Position numbers and translations under genes: made by a program | From: Enterococcus canintestini | Lineage (GTDB): Bacteria > Bacillota > Bacilli > Lactobacillales > Enterococcaceae | NCBI RefSeq assembly: GCF_001885735.1 | Contig: NZ_JXKG01000005.1 | Coordinates: 77,743 to 141,742 of the forward strand | DNA length: 64,000 nt | Direction: 5' to 3' | The notes under the pieces: generated by a model | What the model saw: the letters and a program-made list of their open reading frames with translations, nothing else | What the model was told of the DNA's origin: nothing | Database searches by the model: none | In this document: one piece after another, positions 16,975-26,645 of the stretch | Position numbering within the stretch: position 1 is the first letter of the stretch | Layout of the letters: every line of letters begins with the position of its first letter

Positions 16975-18264
16975 ATGACTTATAAAGATATACCAAGATC
17001 AATTCAACAATTTATGGATGAAATTACCGCCAAATGTGGCAAAGAACATGCCGATTGGGCAGAAAATTTTAATGCAGCCTTTGCCAACACGTTACTAACA
17101 ACTGTTAAACGTCATGATGACGGCACTACTTTTTTATTAACTGGTGATATTCCAGCGATGTGGTTACGGGATTCTACCGCTCAAGTACGGCCTTATCTAG
17201 TTGTTGCCAATGAGGATGAAGATTTAGCAGCGATGATTTCTGGTTTAGTAAAAAAACAATTTTATTATATTAATATCGATCCTTATGCGAATGCGTTTAA
17301 TGAAGAAGCAAATGGAGCCGGTCACCAAAGCGATCATACTAAAATGAATGACTGGATTTGGGAACGAAAATATGAAATCGATTCCTTATGTTATCCAGTA
17401 CAACTAGCGTACTTGCTTTATAAAAATACTGGCAGAACCGACCAATTTAATGAAGATTTTGTTTCCGGGGTAGAAAAAATCTTAACCGTCTTTACGACAG
17501 AACAAGATCATAATAACTCTCCTTATACTTTTGTCCGCGATACCGATCGTAAAGAAGATACCTTGATTAATGACGGTAAAGGTGCTGAAGTGGTTCCAAC
17601 TGGTATGACATGGTCAGGTTTTCGACCAAGTGATGATGCTTGCCAGTACGGCTATTTAGTTCCTTCCAATATGTTTGCTGTTGTTATCTTGGGTTATTTA
17701 GAAGAAATTTTCAGCACGGTTTTAACAGATGAAGAGATTGTTGCCTGGGCGCATAAATTAAAAGTTGAAATTGAAGCTGGCATTAAAGAACACGGACGAA
17801 TCACAAATAAAGCCGGAGAAACTATTTTTGCTTACGAAGTTGACGGCAAAGGTAATGGAACAATTCAAGATGACAGTAATGTTCCAAACTTAATTTCAGC
17901 TCCTTATTTGGGTTATGGCACGATGGAAGACCCACAATATTTGGCAACACGTAAAACATTATTAAGTAAAGAAAATCCTTATTTTTATGAAGGCGAATTT
18001 GCTAAAGGAATTGGTTCTTCTCATACACCAGAAAATTATGTTTGGCCAATTGCGATGGCAATGGAAGGCATGACTACAACGGATAAAGCTGAAAAAGAGC
18101 GCATTTTAAATCAATTAGTTGCAACCGATGCTGGTACGCATTTAATGCATGAAGGATTTAACGTGGATGATCCAACCCAATACACCAGAGAATGGTTCTC
18201 TTGGGCGAATATGATGTTTTGTGAATTAGTAATGGATTATTTTGATATTCAAGTGAAAAAATAA
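16975..18264 (+). CDS. GH125 exo-alpha-1,6-mannosidase
   Basis: The 429-aa protein matches GH125, a metal-independent family that removes alpha-1,6-linked mannose. Family stretches include FLLTGDIPAMWLRDSTAQVRPYL (about 60-82), YANAFNEEANGAGHQSDHT, MNDWIWERKYEIDSLCYPVQLAYLLY, TGMTWSGFRPSDDACQYGYLVPSNMFAVV and HEGFNVDDPTQYTREWFSWANMMFCELV. Length is normal. There is no signal peptide, so it is cytosolic. AAAGGAG precedes the ATG. A hairpin separates it from GH38, 51 bp downstream. Confidence 0.95.
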   Translation: MTYKDIPRSIQQFMDEITAKCGKEHADWAENFNAAFANTLLTTVKRHDDGTTFLLTGDIPAMWLRDSTAQVRPYLVVANEDEDLAAMISGLVKKQFYYINIDPYANAFNEEANGAGHQSDHTKMNDWIWERKYEIDSLCYPVQLAYLLYKNTGRTDQFNEDFVSGVEKILTVFTTEQDHNNSPYTFVRDTDRKEDTLINDGKGAEVVPTGMTWSGFRPSDDACQYGYLVPSNMFAVVILGYLEEIFSTVLTDEEIVAWAHKLKVEIEAGIKEHGRITNKAGETIFAYEVDGKGNGTIQDDSNVPNLISAPYLGYGTMEDPQYLATRKTLLSKENPYFYEGEFAKGIGSSHTPENYVWPIAMAMEGMTTTDKAEKERILNQLVATDAGTHLMHEGFNVDDPTQYTREWFSWANMMFCELVMDYFDIQVKK

Positions 18265-18271
18265 GCAGATC

Positions 18272-18299
18272 AGGCGGCTAACATGCTGGCCGCCTACTT
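18272..18299 (+). promoter_or_regulatory. GC-rich intercistronic hairpin between GH125 and GH38
   Basis: AGGCGGC pairs with GCCGCCT around ten bases, followed by ACTTTT. The U-tract is weak, so it may stabilise the upstream message or partly terminate it. It ends just before the GH38 ribosome site. Confidence 0.55.
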
Positions 18300-18315
18300 T
18301 TAGGAGACGGATGTA

Positions 18316-20985
18316 ATGAAGAAAAAAGTATATATCATTTCCCATAGTCACTGGGATCGTGAGTGGTACATGGCCTATGAGCAACACCATATGCGTTTGG
18401 TGACTTTAATGGACGATTTATTAGAATTGTTTGAAACAGATCCAGATTTTAATAGTTTTCATTTAGATGGCCAAACCATTATCTTAGATGACTATTTACA
18501 AGTGCGACCTGAAAAAAGAGAAGCAGTCCAAAAAGCCATTGATGCCGGAAAATTACGCATTGGACCATTTTATATTTTGCAAGATGACTTTTTAACCAGT
18601 TCGGAATCTAACGTGCGCAATATGTTAATTGGTATGGAAGATAGTAAAAGATGGGGCACACCAGTTATGCTGGGTTATTTCCCAGATACTTTTGGCAATA
18701 TGGGACAAACGCCACAAATGATGAAACAAGCCAATTTAGAAGCGGCGGCTTTTGGTCGTGGGGTTAAACCAATTGGCTTTGACAATCAGGTGCTTTCAGA
18801 TGATAACTATACTTCACAATATTCTGAGATGAATTGGGTTGGGCCAGACGGGACGGATATTTTTGGCTTGTTGTTTGCTAACTGGTATTCAAACGGTAAT
18901 GAAATTCCGGCTGAAGAGCAAGCAGCCCGCGCTTTTTGGGATCAGAAATTAGCGGATGCAGAAAAATTTGCCGCTACCAATCACTTATTAATGATGAACG
19001 GGGTTGATCATCAGCCGGTTCAAAAAGATGTTGCTAAAGCGATAAAATTAGCCAACGAATTGTACCCAGATTATGAATTTATTCATTCTAATTTCACTGA
19101 TTACTTAGCAGCGGTGCAAAGCGATCTACCAGCAGATCTTGGTACTGTAAAAGGGGAATTGACCTCGCAAGAGACAGATGGCTGGTTTACATTAGCCAAC
19201 ACAGCTTCTGCGCGGGTTTATTTAAAACAGTGGAATACGCGCGTTAGTCGACAATTGGAAAATATAACAGAACCTTTGGCGGCTATGGCGTATGAAGTTT
19301 CTGGCAACTATCCTTTTGATGAATTGGATTACGCATGGAAAACTTTGATGCAAAATCATCCTCATGACAGTATTTGTGGCTGTTCAGTCGATGAAGTGCA
19401 TCGGGAAATGATGCCACGCTTTGAAAAAGCTAATGAAGTTGGAAAATATTTGGCAGATGAAGCCACTGCGACGTTAACAAATGCCATTGATACTTCAAAA
19501 TTCCCTGAAGAAAGCTTTCCATTTGTAGTTTTCAATACTGCTGGAACAACAAAAAGTGGTGTTGCAACAGTCGATATTGAAGTAAAACGGGTAACTTTTG
19601 CAGAATTATATCCTTCAAAAGGTTATGATAAATTAGCCCAAGAAACGCCACAAACGTATCATGTTATCAATCAAGCAGGTGAAATTGTGCCAGCTGTGAT
19701 TAGTGAAGAGCAAATTCGTTTTGATTACGATCTACCAAAAGATCGTTTCCGCATTCCTTATATGGAAAAATATGTCACAGTAACACTTGATGTAGCAGCA
19801 ATGAAAGGTTTTTCTTGGGATAGCTTTGCCTTAGTCGTTGGCAAAGAAGAAAAAGAAACGACATCATTAGTGGCAAAACACGGCCGCGTGTTAGAAAATG
19901 ACTTTGTAAAAGTCGAAATTCAAGCAGACGGTAGCCTAACTTTAACCAATAAACAAACCGGTAAAACGCTAAGTGATTTGTTAGTCTTTGAAGATGTCGG
20001 TGATATTGCCAATGAATATATCTTTAAACAACCTGAAGGCGATCACGCCATTTTATCGACTTTTTTCCCACACCAAGTGGAAGTTATAGAAGATAACGCA
20101 CTAGTGGCAAAAGTTCAACTAACGCATGAAATGGAAATTCCTAAATCTGCTGAAGACTCATTAGACTTAGAACAAAAGAAAGTAGTCGACTTCCGCTTCC
20201 GTAAATCAGGGCGTAGTAATGAGACAATCAGTTATAAAATCGTGACCGAAATCACATTAAATAAAAACAGTAAAATGGTGGAATTTGCAACAACGGTGAA
20301 TAACCAAGCCAAAGATCATCGTTTACGGGCGTTATTCCCAACCACACTGGCTGTGTCAACTCATGAAGCTGACAGTATTTATGAAACAGTTGTCCGTCCA
20401 AATCAGGTTTCAAAACATTGGGAAAATCCAACGAATCCGCAACACCAACATGCTTTTGTCAATTTGCATGATGAAGAATTTGGACTAACAGTTTCCAATT
20501 ATGGCTTAAATGAATATGAAATCGTTGACGATACTATCGCTTTAACCTTGTTACGTTGTGTGGGTGAACTGGGCGATTGGGGCTATTTCCCAACGCCAGA
20601 AGCGCAATGTCTGGGTGAACATACTTTTAATTATGGCATTGAACTTCATGGTGCACCAGAGACGCGCTTTGCTAGTTATAAACGCGCTCACAGTGCGCAA
20701 GTGCCGTTAAGTGTCAAACAAACGAGTGTCCATAGCGGAAAACTTGAAACCAGTCAGACATTTGTAGAAATTGCTGGTGATAAATTTGAACCGACAGCTT
20801 TAAAACGTCGTAAAAATGATGATGCGCTAATTTTAAGAGGCTATAACTTAAGTAACGATGAAGAAGAATTGATGCTTAAAAAAGGTGAGCAATCACCAAA
20901 TCAAACGCTAAATCTATTAGAAGAACCACTAAAAGAATACAGCAACCGATTACAGCCGTATGAAATTCGCACTGTTGAATTTTAA
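18316..20985 (+). CDS. GH38 alpha-mannosidase
   Basis: The 889-aa protein is a GH38 retaining alpha-mannosidase, usually zinc-dependent. The N-terminal metal motif HSHWDREW gives His10, His12 and Asp14, and the nucleophile is Asp124 in GYFPDTFGNMGQTPQ. The middle region has LMQNHPHDSICGCSVDEVHREM, with the other metal-site histidine. The C-terminal half is the beta-sandwich of the family (RALFPT, GDWGYFPTPEAQCLGEHTF). No signal peptide. MngB-like bacterial members cleave alpha-mannosides in the cytosol. With GH92 and GH125 it would dismantle N-glycan or mannan fragments. Confidence 0.95.
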   Translation: MKKKVYIISHSHWDREWYMAYEQHHMRLVTLMDDLLELFETDPDFNSFHLDGQTIILDDYLQVRPEKREAVQKAIDAGKLRIGPFYILQDDFLTSSESNVRNMLIGMEDSKRWGTPVMLGYFPDTFGNMGQTPQMMKQANLEAAAFGRGVKPIGFDNQVLSDDNYTSQYSEMNWVGPDGTDIFGLLFANWYSNGNEIPAEEQAARAFWDQKLADAEKFAATNHLLMMNGVDHQPVQKDVAKAIKLANELYPDYEFIHSNFTDYLAAVQSDLPADLGTVKGELTSQETDGWFTLANTASARVYLKQWNTRVSRQLENITEPLAAMAYEVSGNYPFDELDYAWKTLMQNHPHDSICGCSVDEVHREMMPRFEKANEVGKYLADEATATLTNAIDTSKFPEESFPFVVFNTAGTTKSGVATVDIEVKRVTFAELYPSKGYDKLAQETPQTYHVINQAGEIVPAVISEEQIRFDYDLPKDRFRIPYMEKYVTVTLDVAAMKGFSWDSFALVVGKEEKETTSLVAKHGRVLENDFVKVEIQADGSLTLTNKQTGKTLSDLLVFEDVGDIANEYIFKQPEGDHAILSTFFPHQVEVIEDNALVAKVQLTHEMEIPKSAEDSLDLEQKKVVDFRFRKSGRSNETISYKIVTEITLNKNSKMVEFATTVNNQAKDHRLRALFPTTLAVSTHEADSIYETVVRPNQVSKHWENPTNPQHQHAFVNLHDEEFGLTVSNYGLNEYEIVDDTIALTLLRCVGELGDWGYFPTPEAQCLGEHTFNYGIELHGAPETRFASYKRAHSAQVPLSVKQTSVHSGKLETSQTFVEIAGDKFEPTALKRRKNDDALILRGYNLSNDEEELMLKKGEQSPNQTLNLLEEPLKEYSNRLQPYEIRTVEF

Positions 20986-21006
20986 AATTAAAACACCTGT
21001 CTAATT

Positions 21007-21086
21007 AAAACTCTGCGCTTTGTCGCTACTTTTGTTGGAGCATTACTTCCAGCGCTCTTACTAGTAGTGAAAGTGCGGAGTTTTTA
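21007..21086 (+). terminator. Terminator of the GH125-GH38 operon
   Basis: AAAACTCTGCGCTTT pairs with AAAGTGCGGAGTTTTT (one G-U) across a loop of about 45 bases that itself can fold around AGCGCTCTTACTAG. The arm ends in a T-run. Confidence 0.75.
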
Positions 21087-21340
21087 TTTAAAAAAGACAG
21101 CGCAGTTATGAAAATTTTATTTTAGTGGCTAAAAGGGAGGATACTTATTAGTAGCAATGAACCGCAGGTGAAAGAAAAATCATTTTTCGCCACAAAAAAC
21201 AGCGGTCTGCTGGTAAAAAGAAAACAAATTTTGTCATAAATAAAAAAACGAACTAAATTGCTTAAATCCCGGTAAATTTTTCTGTAATTTTAAGACAAAA
21301 ATAACGCACCTTTATAAGAAAGGCTTTTCGCTTTTATAAG
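21087..21340. other. Gap without a confident gene
   Basis: This stretch holds one 33-codon open frame (21141-21239) after AGGGAGG. It reads ISSNEPQVKEKSFFATKNSG and a little more, but has no ATG, GTG or TTG start. It may be a gene remnant. Nothing else is recognisable before the rny promoter. Confidence 0.3.
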
Positions 21341-21369
21341 TTGACAGCCCTTACTACAAACATTAGAAT
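21341..21369 (+). promoter_or_regulatory. Promoter of rny
   Basis: Consensus TTGACA at 21341-21346 and TAGAAT at 21364-21369, spacing 17. The predicted leader is about 105 bases and contains a small stem (ATATGC at 21389 with GCATAT at 21401). Confidence 0.8.
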
Positions 21370-21480
21370 AAAGTTGTGTCTAAAACACATATGCATGTAG
21401 GCATATTGATAATTTCAGATTAAAGTTTATCAAAAAACTACGAACAATAATTGAATAAGGATAGTACGGAGGTGGATCTA

Positions 21481-23040
21481 TTGACTTTAATGTATATTCT
21501 CCTCGCTATCATCGGTTTAATTGTCGGTGTTTTATTAGGGCTGTCCGTTGCGAAATCTCGTCACGAAAAAGAGATCGCAGGGGCTCAAAATTCTGCTCAA
21601 GGGATTTTAGCTAGTGCGCAAAAAGAAGCGGAAACTCTAAAAAAAGAAGCCTTGTTAGAAGCTAAGGAAGAAAATCAGAAGTATCGTGCAGAAATTGAAA
21701 GTGAGTTGAAGGAAAGCAAACTTGAATTAAAAACCCAAGAAAATCGCTTGCTCCAAAGAGAGCAGCTGCTTGATCGCAAAGACGACTCAATTGAAAAACG
21801 CGAAAACTCACTGGAAGAAAAAGAAACCAAACTTAGTGCGAAACAGCAATTAATTGACGAGCGAGAAAATGAAGTCGAAAAATTAATCGAAGGACAACAG
21901 CAAGAGTTAGAAAAAATCGCTGCTTTGTCCCGTGATGAAGCCAAAGAGATCATCATGAAATCAACCGAAGAAGAGTTGAATCACGAGTTGACCTTAATGG
22001 TAAAAGAGTCTGAGCAAAGAGCGAAGGAAGAAGCGGATCGTAAAGCCAAAAACTTATTATCCCTTGCCATCCAACGTTGTGCTGCAGATCAAGTTTCTGA
22101 GATGACGGTCTCTGTTGTTTCATTGCCAAACGATGAAATGAAAGGACGAATCATTGGTCGTGAAGGCCGAAACATTCGTACGCTAGAGACGTTAACAGGG
22201 ATTGATTTGATTATCGATGACACACCAGAAGCAGTGGTATTGTCAGGATTTGATCCAATTAGACGGGAAATTGCCCGCATGACATTGGAAAAACTAATCC
22301 AAGATGGTCGGATTCATCCAGCCCGGATTGAAGAAATGGTGGAGAAATCTCGTAAAGAAATGGATGAACGTATCCGTGAATACGGGGAAGAAGCAGCCTT
22401 TGAAGTGGGCGCACACACCTTGCATCCAGATCTAATTAAGATTTTAGGACGCTTACATTTCCGTACCAGTTATGGTCAAAATGTTTTGAACCACTCCATT
22501 GAAGTTGCTAAATTATCAGGTATCTTAGCTGCTGAACTTGGTGAAGATGTCCAGCTTGCCAAACGGGCAGGATTGCTTCACGATATCGGGAAAGCGCTAG
22601 ACCATGAAATTGAAGGCTCTCATGTGGAAATCGGGGCAGAACTTGCCGCTAAGTACAAAGAAAACCCTGTTGTAATTAACGCCATCGCTTCACACCATGG
22701 CGACACAGAAGCAACTTCTGTAATCTCTGTCTTAGTAGCCGCTGCTGATGCTTTATCTGCTGCCCGTCCAGGTGCTCGCAGTGAATCATTAGAAAACTAC
22801 ATTAAACGCCTAGAAAACTTGGAAAACATCTCCAATAGCTTCCCAGGTGTTGAATCAAGCTTCGCAGTCCAAGCTGGTCGTGAAGTACGTGTGATGGTTA
22901 AACCAGAAGAAATCTCTGATTTAGAAGCGGTGCGCTTAGTCCGCGATATCCGTAAGAAAATTGAAGATGAATTGGATTATCCAGGTCACATTAAAGTAAC
23001 TGTTATTCGTGAAACACGGGCGACAGATTACGCAAAATAG
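21481..23040 (+). CDS. rny: Ribonuclease Y
   Basis: The 519-aa endoribonuclease starts mRNA decay from the membrane. The order is canonical: N-terminal membrane span ([19 protein letters not shown]), a long Glu/Lys-rich coiled coil (about 25-200), a KH domain ([47 protein letters not shown]) and an HD domain with [14 protein letters not shown]-terminal region ends [18 protein letters not shown]. The start is a TTG at 21481: GGAGGTGG lies 5-8 bases upstream, while the next ATG (21490) is too far from it and an upstream TTG at 21451 has no site. Length equals that of B. subtilis RNase Y. Confidence 0.96.
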   Translation: MTLMYILLAIIGLIVGVLLGLSVAKSRHEKEIAGAQNSAQGILASAQKEAETLKKEALLEAKEENQKYRAEIESELKESKLELKTQENRLLQREQLLDRKDDSIEKRENSLEEKETKLSAKQQLIDERENEVEKLIEGQQQELEKIAALSRDEAKEIIMKSTEEELNHELTLMVKESEQRAKEEADRKAKNLLSLAIQRCAADQVSEMTVSVVSLPNDEMKGRIIGREGRNIRTLETLTGIDLIIDDTPEAVVLSGFDPIRREIARMTLEKLIQDGRIHPARIEEMVEKSRKEMDERIREYGEEAAFEVGAHTLHPDLIKILGRLHFRTSYGQNVLNHSIEVAKLSGILAAELGEDVQLAKRAGLLHDIGKALDHEIEGSHVEIGAELAAKYKENPVVINAIASHHGDTEATSVISVLVAAADALSAARPGARSESLENYIKRLENLENISNSFPGVESSFAVQAGREVRVMVKPEEISDLEAVRLVRDIRKKIEDELDYPGHIKVTVIRETRATDYAK

Positions 23041-23047
23041 AAATTGT

Positions 23048-23086
23048 AAAAGCCGCGCCCGTTAATTTCGGGCGTGGCTTTTTTTA
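23048..23086 (+). terminator. Terminator of rny
   Basis: AAAGCCGCGCCCG pairs with CGGGCGTGGCTTT (one G-U) around a 7-base loop, then T-run. Confidence 0.92.
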
Positions 23087-23275
23087 GCTAGAAAAAAAGA
23101 TAGGGAATAGAAAATAAGCGCAAATGGTTTTTACCGGTTTATTTTACTTTTAGCATAATTTAGTGGATCAATCTTGTTAGCGTAAAAATTAGTGATACTA
23201 CTAGTAAAATTGTTTTTTCTGTCTGCGCTATTTTAGTCGAATATGCTATATTTAATGCGGGTAGTTAGGGGGTAA

Positions 23276-24793
23276 ATGATGGATATCTATTCTTTGTTGG
23301 ACAAAAATGATCAAGTGGAGCTAAAGATTTTTAACGAGTTACTAAAAGGGGATATGCACCATGAAATTGCAGTTATAAGAAAGAATTTGGGGTTAACTCG
23401 GCCGCGTTTTAACGATCGCTTAGAGGGTTTAAGGCAACGCTTGATGGCTATATCTGAACAGATCACACTAGATAAAGTAAATGGTGAAGAGGTTGTTTTA
23501 AGATTACCACTTTATTTTAATACGAGTGATGTTTATTTTATTTACTTAAAAGAATCAATAAATTATCAAATTTTATATCGTTTATATGAGCGGGGCAAAC
23601 TTGATCTTTTTACCGTGATCGAAGAATTATTTCTCAGTGAATCGGCCTATTATCGACGAATTAGAGAAATAAACGAAGTGCTTATAGAATTTGATCTAAA
23701 AATTGTAAACGGTATTTTAAAAGGAGATGAATTGCAAATTCGTTATTTCTTTTTCAATCTTTTTTGGTACTTTTTTCCGTTAACAATCGTAGTGGAAAAC
23801 AATACAGATCCTACGATCAAAAATTTAATCACAATTATTGAAAATCAAACGGAGTTGAAATTTAGTTTTTTTGATTATCAAAAACTATTTTTGTGGTTAA
23901 AGATTACCTTAAAACGAATTAATCATCCTGAAAAGCAGCCTAGTAGTGTAGTGGAATATCATTTGATGGTCTTAAGGGAACGGGAAAGTTATCGGCAAAC
24001 GAAAAATATTTATTTCCGCTTTTTAGCGCGTTTAGCTCTTCCTTTTCAAGATGAAGAAGTTTTATATGTGTATCTCTTTTTATTGAGCCAGTTTATTTTA
24101 CCGATAAAAGCTGATTTTTTTGCAGATGTATTTACCGTAGTAAGTCCTAAGGTAAAACCTGTTTTAACGGAAATGGAGGATTATCTTTATTCTATTTTCA
24201 ATCGTGCTGCTCTTGATGAAGAGGTCAAAGAGAAGGTCCGTTACACGTTAATCAATATTATTTATACAGAGATTTTTTTTACCGGTTTTTCTGTTTATTT
24301 TGATGAAGAAAAATTACAAGATGTCGGCCAAGAGATTGTATCCTTGCCTTTTGATGAATATGTTGATAAGTTATATGAGCTTTTACAGAATATTTACCGC
24401 CATGTAAAAAAACAGCGACGCATCCTAAAACAAGCTGAAATGAAGAAAAATCAAGCTCTTATTTTTCGCTTACTTTGTTTATTATCTTATGTTGATAAAA
24501 TCAGTACGCCACGCTTTTTAATTGGTTTTGATTATTATGGGGATGATTTACTAAAAGAATTGAGTTATGAAGTATCAGTAGATTTATTAAAGCAAGACCC
24601 GCTCATTATCGCAGAACCGTATAACGCTACTACAGATTATGATTTAGTATTAACCAACTCCGATGTTAATAAGCAAAATTATTTAGCGCCGACGTATGTA
24701 TTTTCAGAAGTATTAACACCAAAGGAGGTGCGCTATCTGCGTAAAATTATTAAAAAAATGCACTTAAAAAAAGTTCAAACAGTAAGGAGTTAA
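23276..24793 (+). CDS. Mga-family transcriptional regulator 1
   Basis: The 505-aa protein shows the Mga/AtxA layout. It has two N-terminal helix-turn-helix regions (HHEIAVIRKNLGLTRPRFNDRLEGLR; FTVIEELFLSESAYYRRIREINEVLIEFDLKIVNG), a long helical PRD-like middle, and a C-terminal EIIB-like part (FLIGFDYYGDDLLKELSYEVSVDLL). Such regulators activate surface-protein genes and may be tuned by PTS phosphorylation. Two ATGs open the frame at 23276 and 23279 after AGGGGG. It is 2 bp from the next gene, so both are one operon, and it probably controls the WxL cluster downstream. Confidence 0.8.
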   Translation: MMDIYSLLDKNDQVELKIFNELLKGDMHHEIAVIRKNLGLTRPRFNDRLEGLRQRLMAISEQITLDKVNGEEVVLRLPLYFNTSDVYFIYLKESINYQILYRLYERGKLDLFTVIEELFLSESAYYRRIREINEVLIEFDLKIVNGILKGDELQIRYFFFNLFWYFFPLTIVVENNTDPTIKNLITIIENQTELKFSFFDYQKLFLWLKITLKRINHPEKQPSSVVEYHLMVLRERESYRQTKNIYFRFLARLALPFQDEEVLYVYLFLLSQFILPIKADFFADVFTVVSPKVKPVLTEMEDYLYSIFNRAALDEEVKEKVRYTLINIIYTEIFFTGFSVYFDEEKLQDVGQEIVSLPFDEYVDKLYELLQNIYRHVKKQRRILKQAEMKKNQALIFRLLCLLSYVDKISTPRFLIGFDYYGDDLLKELSYEVSVDLLKQDPLIIAEPYNATTDYDLVLTNSDVNKQNYLAPTYVFSEVLTPKEVRYLRKIIKKMHLKKVQTVRS

Positions 24794-24795
24794 TC

Positions 24796-26136
24796 ATGCG
24801 TACAATAATAATCGGTGCTTCTCATAGTGGTATTCAGGCAGCACGAACGTTAAAAAAACTACAACCGGAAATGGATGTGGTTCTTTTAGAAAAAACACAG
24901 ACGATTGGTTTTTTCTCCAGTGGCCTAAATTATATGCTGACTAATAAAATACAAGATTTGCAGGAAAGTCGTGCTATTTCACCACAAGCATTATTAGATG
25001 AAGGCATTAATTTGGTTCGCTTAGCGGAAGTCACTAAGATTGATCCAGTAAAAAAAGTAGTTTTTTATACATACGGAAAAGAAGTAGCGGAGCATGTGGC
25101 CTATGATTTTTTAATTTTAGCAATGGGATCCACCCAAGCTGCTTTAAAGACGCCAGGTAGTGATTTTGGTAATATTTTAAGTTATAAAAATATCACCCAA
25201 ACGCAAAAATCTCTGGCTATTTTAAAACAAAGTCATGAAGTTACCATCGTAGGTACGGGCTATATTGGAATGGAACTGGCGTATGCTTTAAGTAAGCAAA
25301 ACAAAAAGGTTCATCTGATAGAACAAATGGAAAATATTTTGTTTCGCTATTTTGATAGTGAAATGGTCACTTCGGTACTAGCAGATTTGCCCTCTAATAT
25401 CCAGCTACATTTGAACACCACGCCATTGTCTTTTACAGGGGTGAATGGCAAAGTGGAAGAAACAAATTTATCAAATGGGGCTACAATTCAAAATGATGCC
25501 GTTGTACTGGCGATTAATGCACGGCCGAATACGAGTTTGGTACAAGAATTTCTGACGCTTAACATTGACGGTACAGTTGCTGTAAACGAATTTTTACAAA
25601 CTAATTATGCTGACATTTATGCTATTGGGGACTTAATTCAAGTACCGATTCATGGAACCAATACAGCAATTTATATGCCTTTGGTTAATCATGCAATTCG
25701 AACAGGAATTGTCGCCGCTGAAAATATCGTGTATCAAAATACGATTAAACTAAAACCAACGAAAAAAACAAGCGTTACCCAACTTGGTTCTTTTTACTTA
25801 TCGCGAACTGGAATCACGCAAGAAGAAGCGCCTTATTATAATAAAAAAGTGGTTGCTGTTACGCAACAATTTGAAGACTATGGTTTTGAACAAAACTTTT
25901 CCCAGCGACCGCTATTAAAACTCATTTTTGAAGAAAAGGAACTGAAATTAATTGGCGCCCAGTACATCAGTAAGTTTCCCCGTTTGGAATTTATTAATCT
26001 GCTAGCAGAATTTATTGAAAAAGATGAAACTGCGCTGACTCTAAGTCAAATGGAGGCATTCTTTAATCCGTTGTTTTCTGCCCCCCTTCATTATGTGCAA
26101 CAACTGGCTTTACAAATCTTAGCTGAAAACAATTAA
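24796..26136 (+). CDS. NADH oxidase/peroxidase-like flavoprotein lacking the redox cysteine
   Basis: The 446-aa protein has the layout of the NADH oxidase/NADH peroxidase/CoA-disulfide reductase family. It has the FAD motif IIIGASHSGIQAA, NAD motif IVGTGYIGMELA, second FAD motif IYAIGDLIQV and the dimer domain. In enterococcal Npr/Nox the redox-active Cys42 lies in SFLSCGM. Here the codons read GFFSSGL, so residue 42 is Ser. It therefore cannot form the usual Cys-sulfenic acid or mixed disulfide. It may transfer electrons in another way, or act as a sensor. The tight link to an Mga regulator (2-bp gap) beside a surface-protein island is unusual. Confidence 0.85.
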   Translation: MRTIIIGASHSGIQAARTLKKLQPEMDVVLLEKTQTIGFFSSGLNYMLTNKIQDLQESRAISPQALLDEGINLVRLAEVTKIDPVKKVVFYTYGKEVAEHVAYDFLILAMGSTQAALKTPGSDFGNILSYKNITQTQKSLAILKQSHEVTIVGTGYIGMELAYALSKQNKKVHLIEQMENILFRYFDSEMVTSVLADLPSNIQLHLNTTPLSFTGVNGKVEETNLSNGATIQNDAVVLAINARPNTSLVQEFLTLNIDGTVAVNEFLQTNYADIYAIGDLIQVPIHGTNTAIYMPLVNHAIRTGIVAAENIVYQNTIKLKPTKKTSVTQLGSFYLSRTGITQEEAPYYNKKVVAVTQQFEDYGFEQNFSQRPLLKLIFEEKELKLIGAQYISKFPRLEFINLLAEFIEKDETALTLSQMEAFFNPLFSAPLHYVQQLALQILAENN

Positions 26137-26173
26137 ACATCATTGATTATATTGCTACTTATCTCGTAAAAAG

Positions 26174-26257
26174 GATGTGACAGAAGCTGCTTTTGTCACA
26201 CCGTTTATTTGGAAATAGAAGATATGACAAGACTTTTGTCATATCTTCTATTTTTTT
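26174..26257. terminator. Palindromic repeat (GTGACAAAAG family), copy 2, with terminator
   Basis: AAATAGAAGATATGACAA (26213) pairs perfectly with TTGTCATATCTTCTATTT, followed by T-run, an 18-bp terminator for the flavoprotein operon. The whole stretch is the reverse complement of the element at 13448-13520, including a conserved AAATAAACGG spacer and TGACAAAAGCAGCTTCTGTCA. It is thus both a terminator and a member of a dispersed family. Confidence 0.8.
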
Positions 26258-26645
26258 GTGGATAAATAAACAGATTTAAAATGTAACTTTTGTTTAAAGA
26301 AGCTGCAAAAATTGGTGTAGCTATTTTCTTAAATTCCTTTTTATTTCTTGCAGCTGACTATTTCTGTTACCCACGCATTGTGACGATAAAAAATTAGAGC
26401 GGTAGATGAAGATGAGTTCAGTTTCTTTTGTTACGAAGTGTTTTGATGTATACCAATTTTTTATCCTGTTTTTTTTGTGTTTTATTTTTGAAATAAAATT
26501 TAAATTTCTTTATTTTTTGCTTTTTTTAAATAAAAAAAACAAAACTTTGACAAAGTTATTTTGATGCGTCGATTTTTGACAGGAATTCGAAATGAAAAGG
26601 TTTTACTATATGCGTGTAGACCAATAGACAAAAGGGGGGATGGCA
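26258..26645. other. AT-rich upstream region of the WxL operon
   Basis: No gene is seen. An AGCTGCAA/TTGCAGCT pair flanks about 40 bases at 26300-26355. TTTGACAAAG (26545) and TTTTTGACAGG (26573) give two -35-like hexamers, but neither has a good -10 at 16-18 bp. A promoter needing an activator such as the Mga regulator would fit. The region is very T-rich (26450-26540). Confidence 0.35.

Noticed and set aside
21141-21239. 33-codon frame after AGGGAGG
   Set aside because: No usable start codon and no recognisable product; noted only as a possible remnant in the gap entry.
26545-26600. Promoter with TTGACA before the large WxL gene
   Set aside because: No -10 box at acceptable spacing, so not listed as a promoter.
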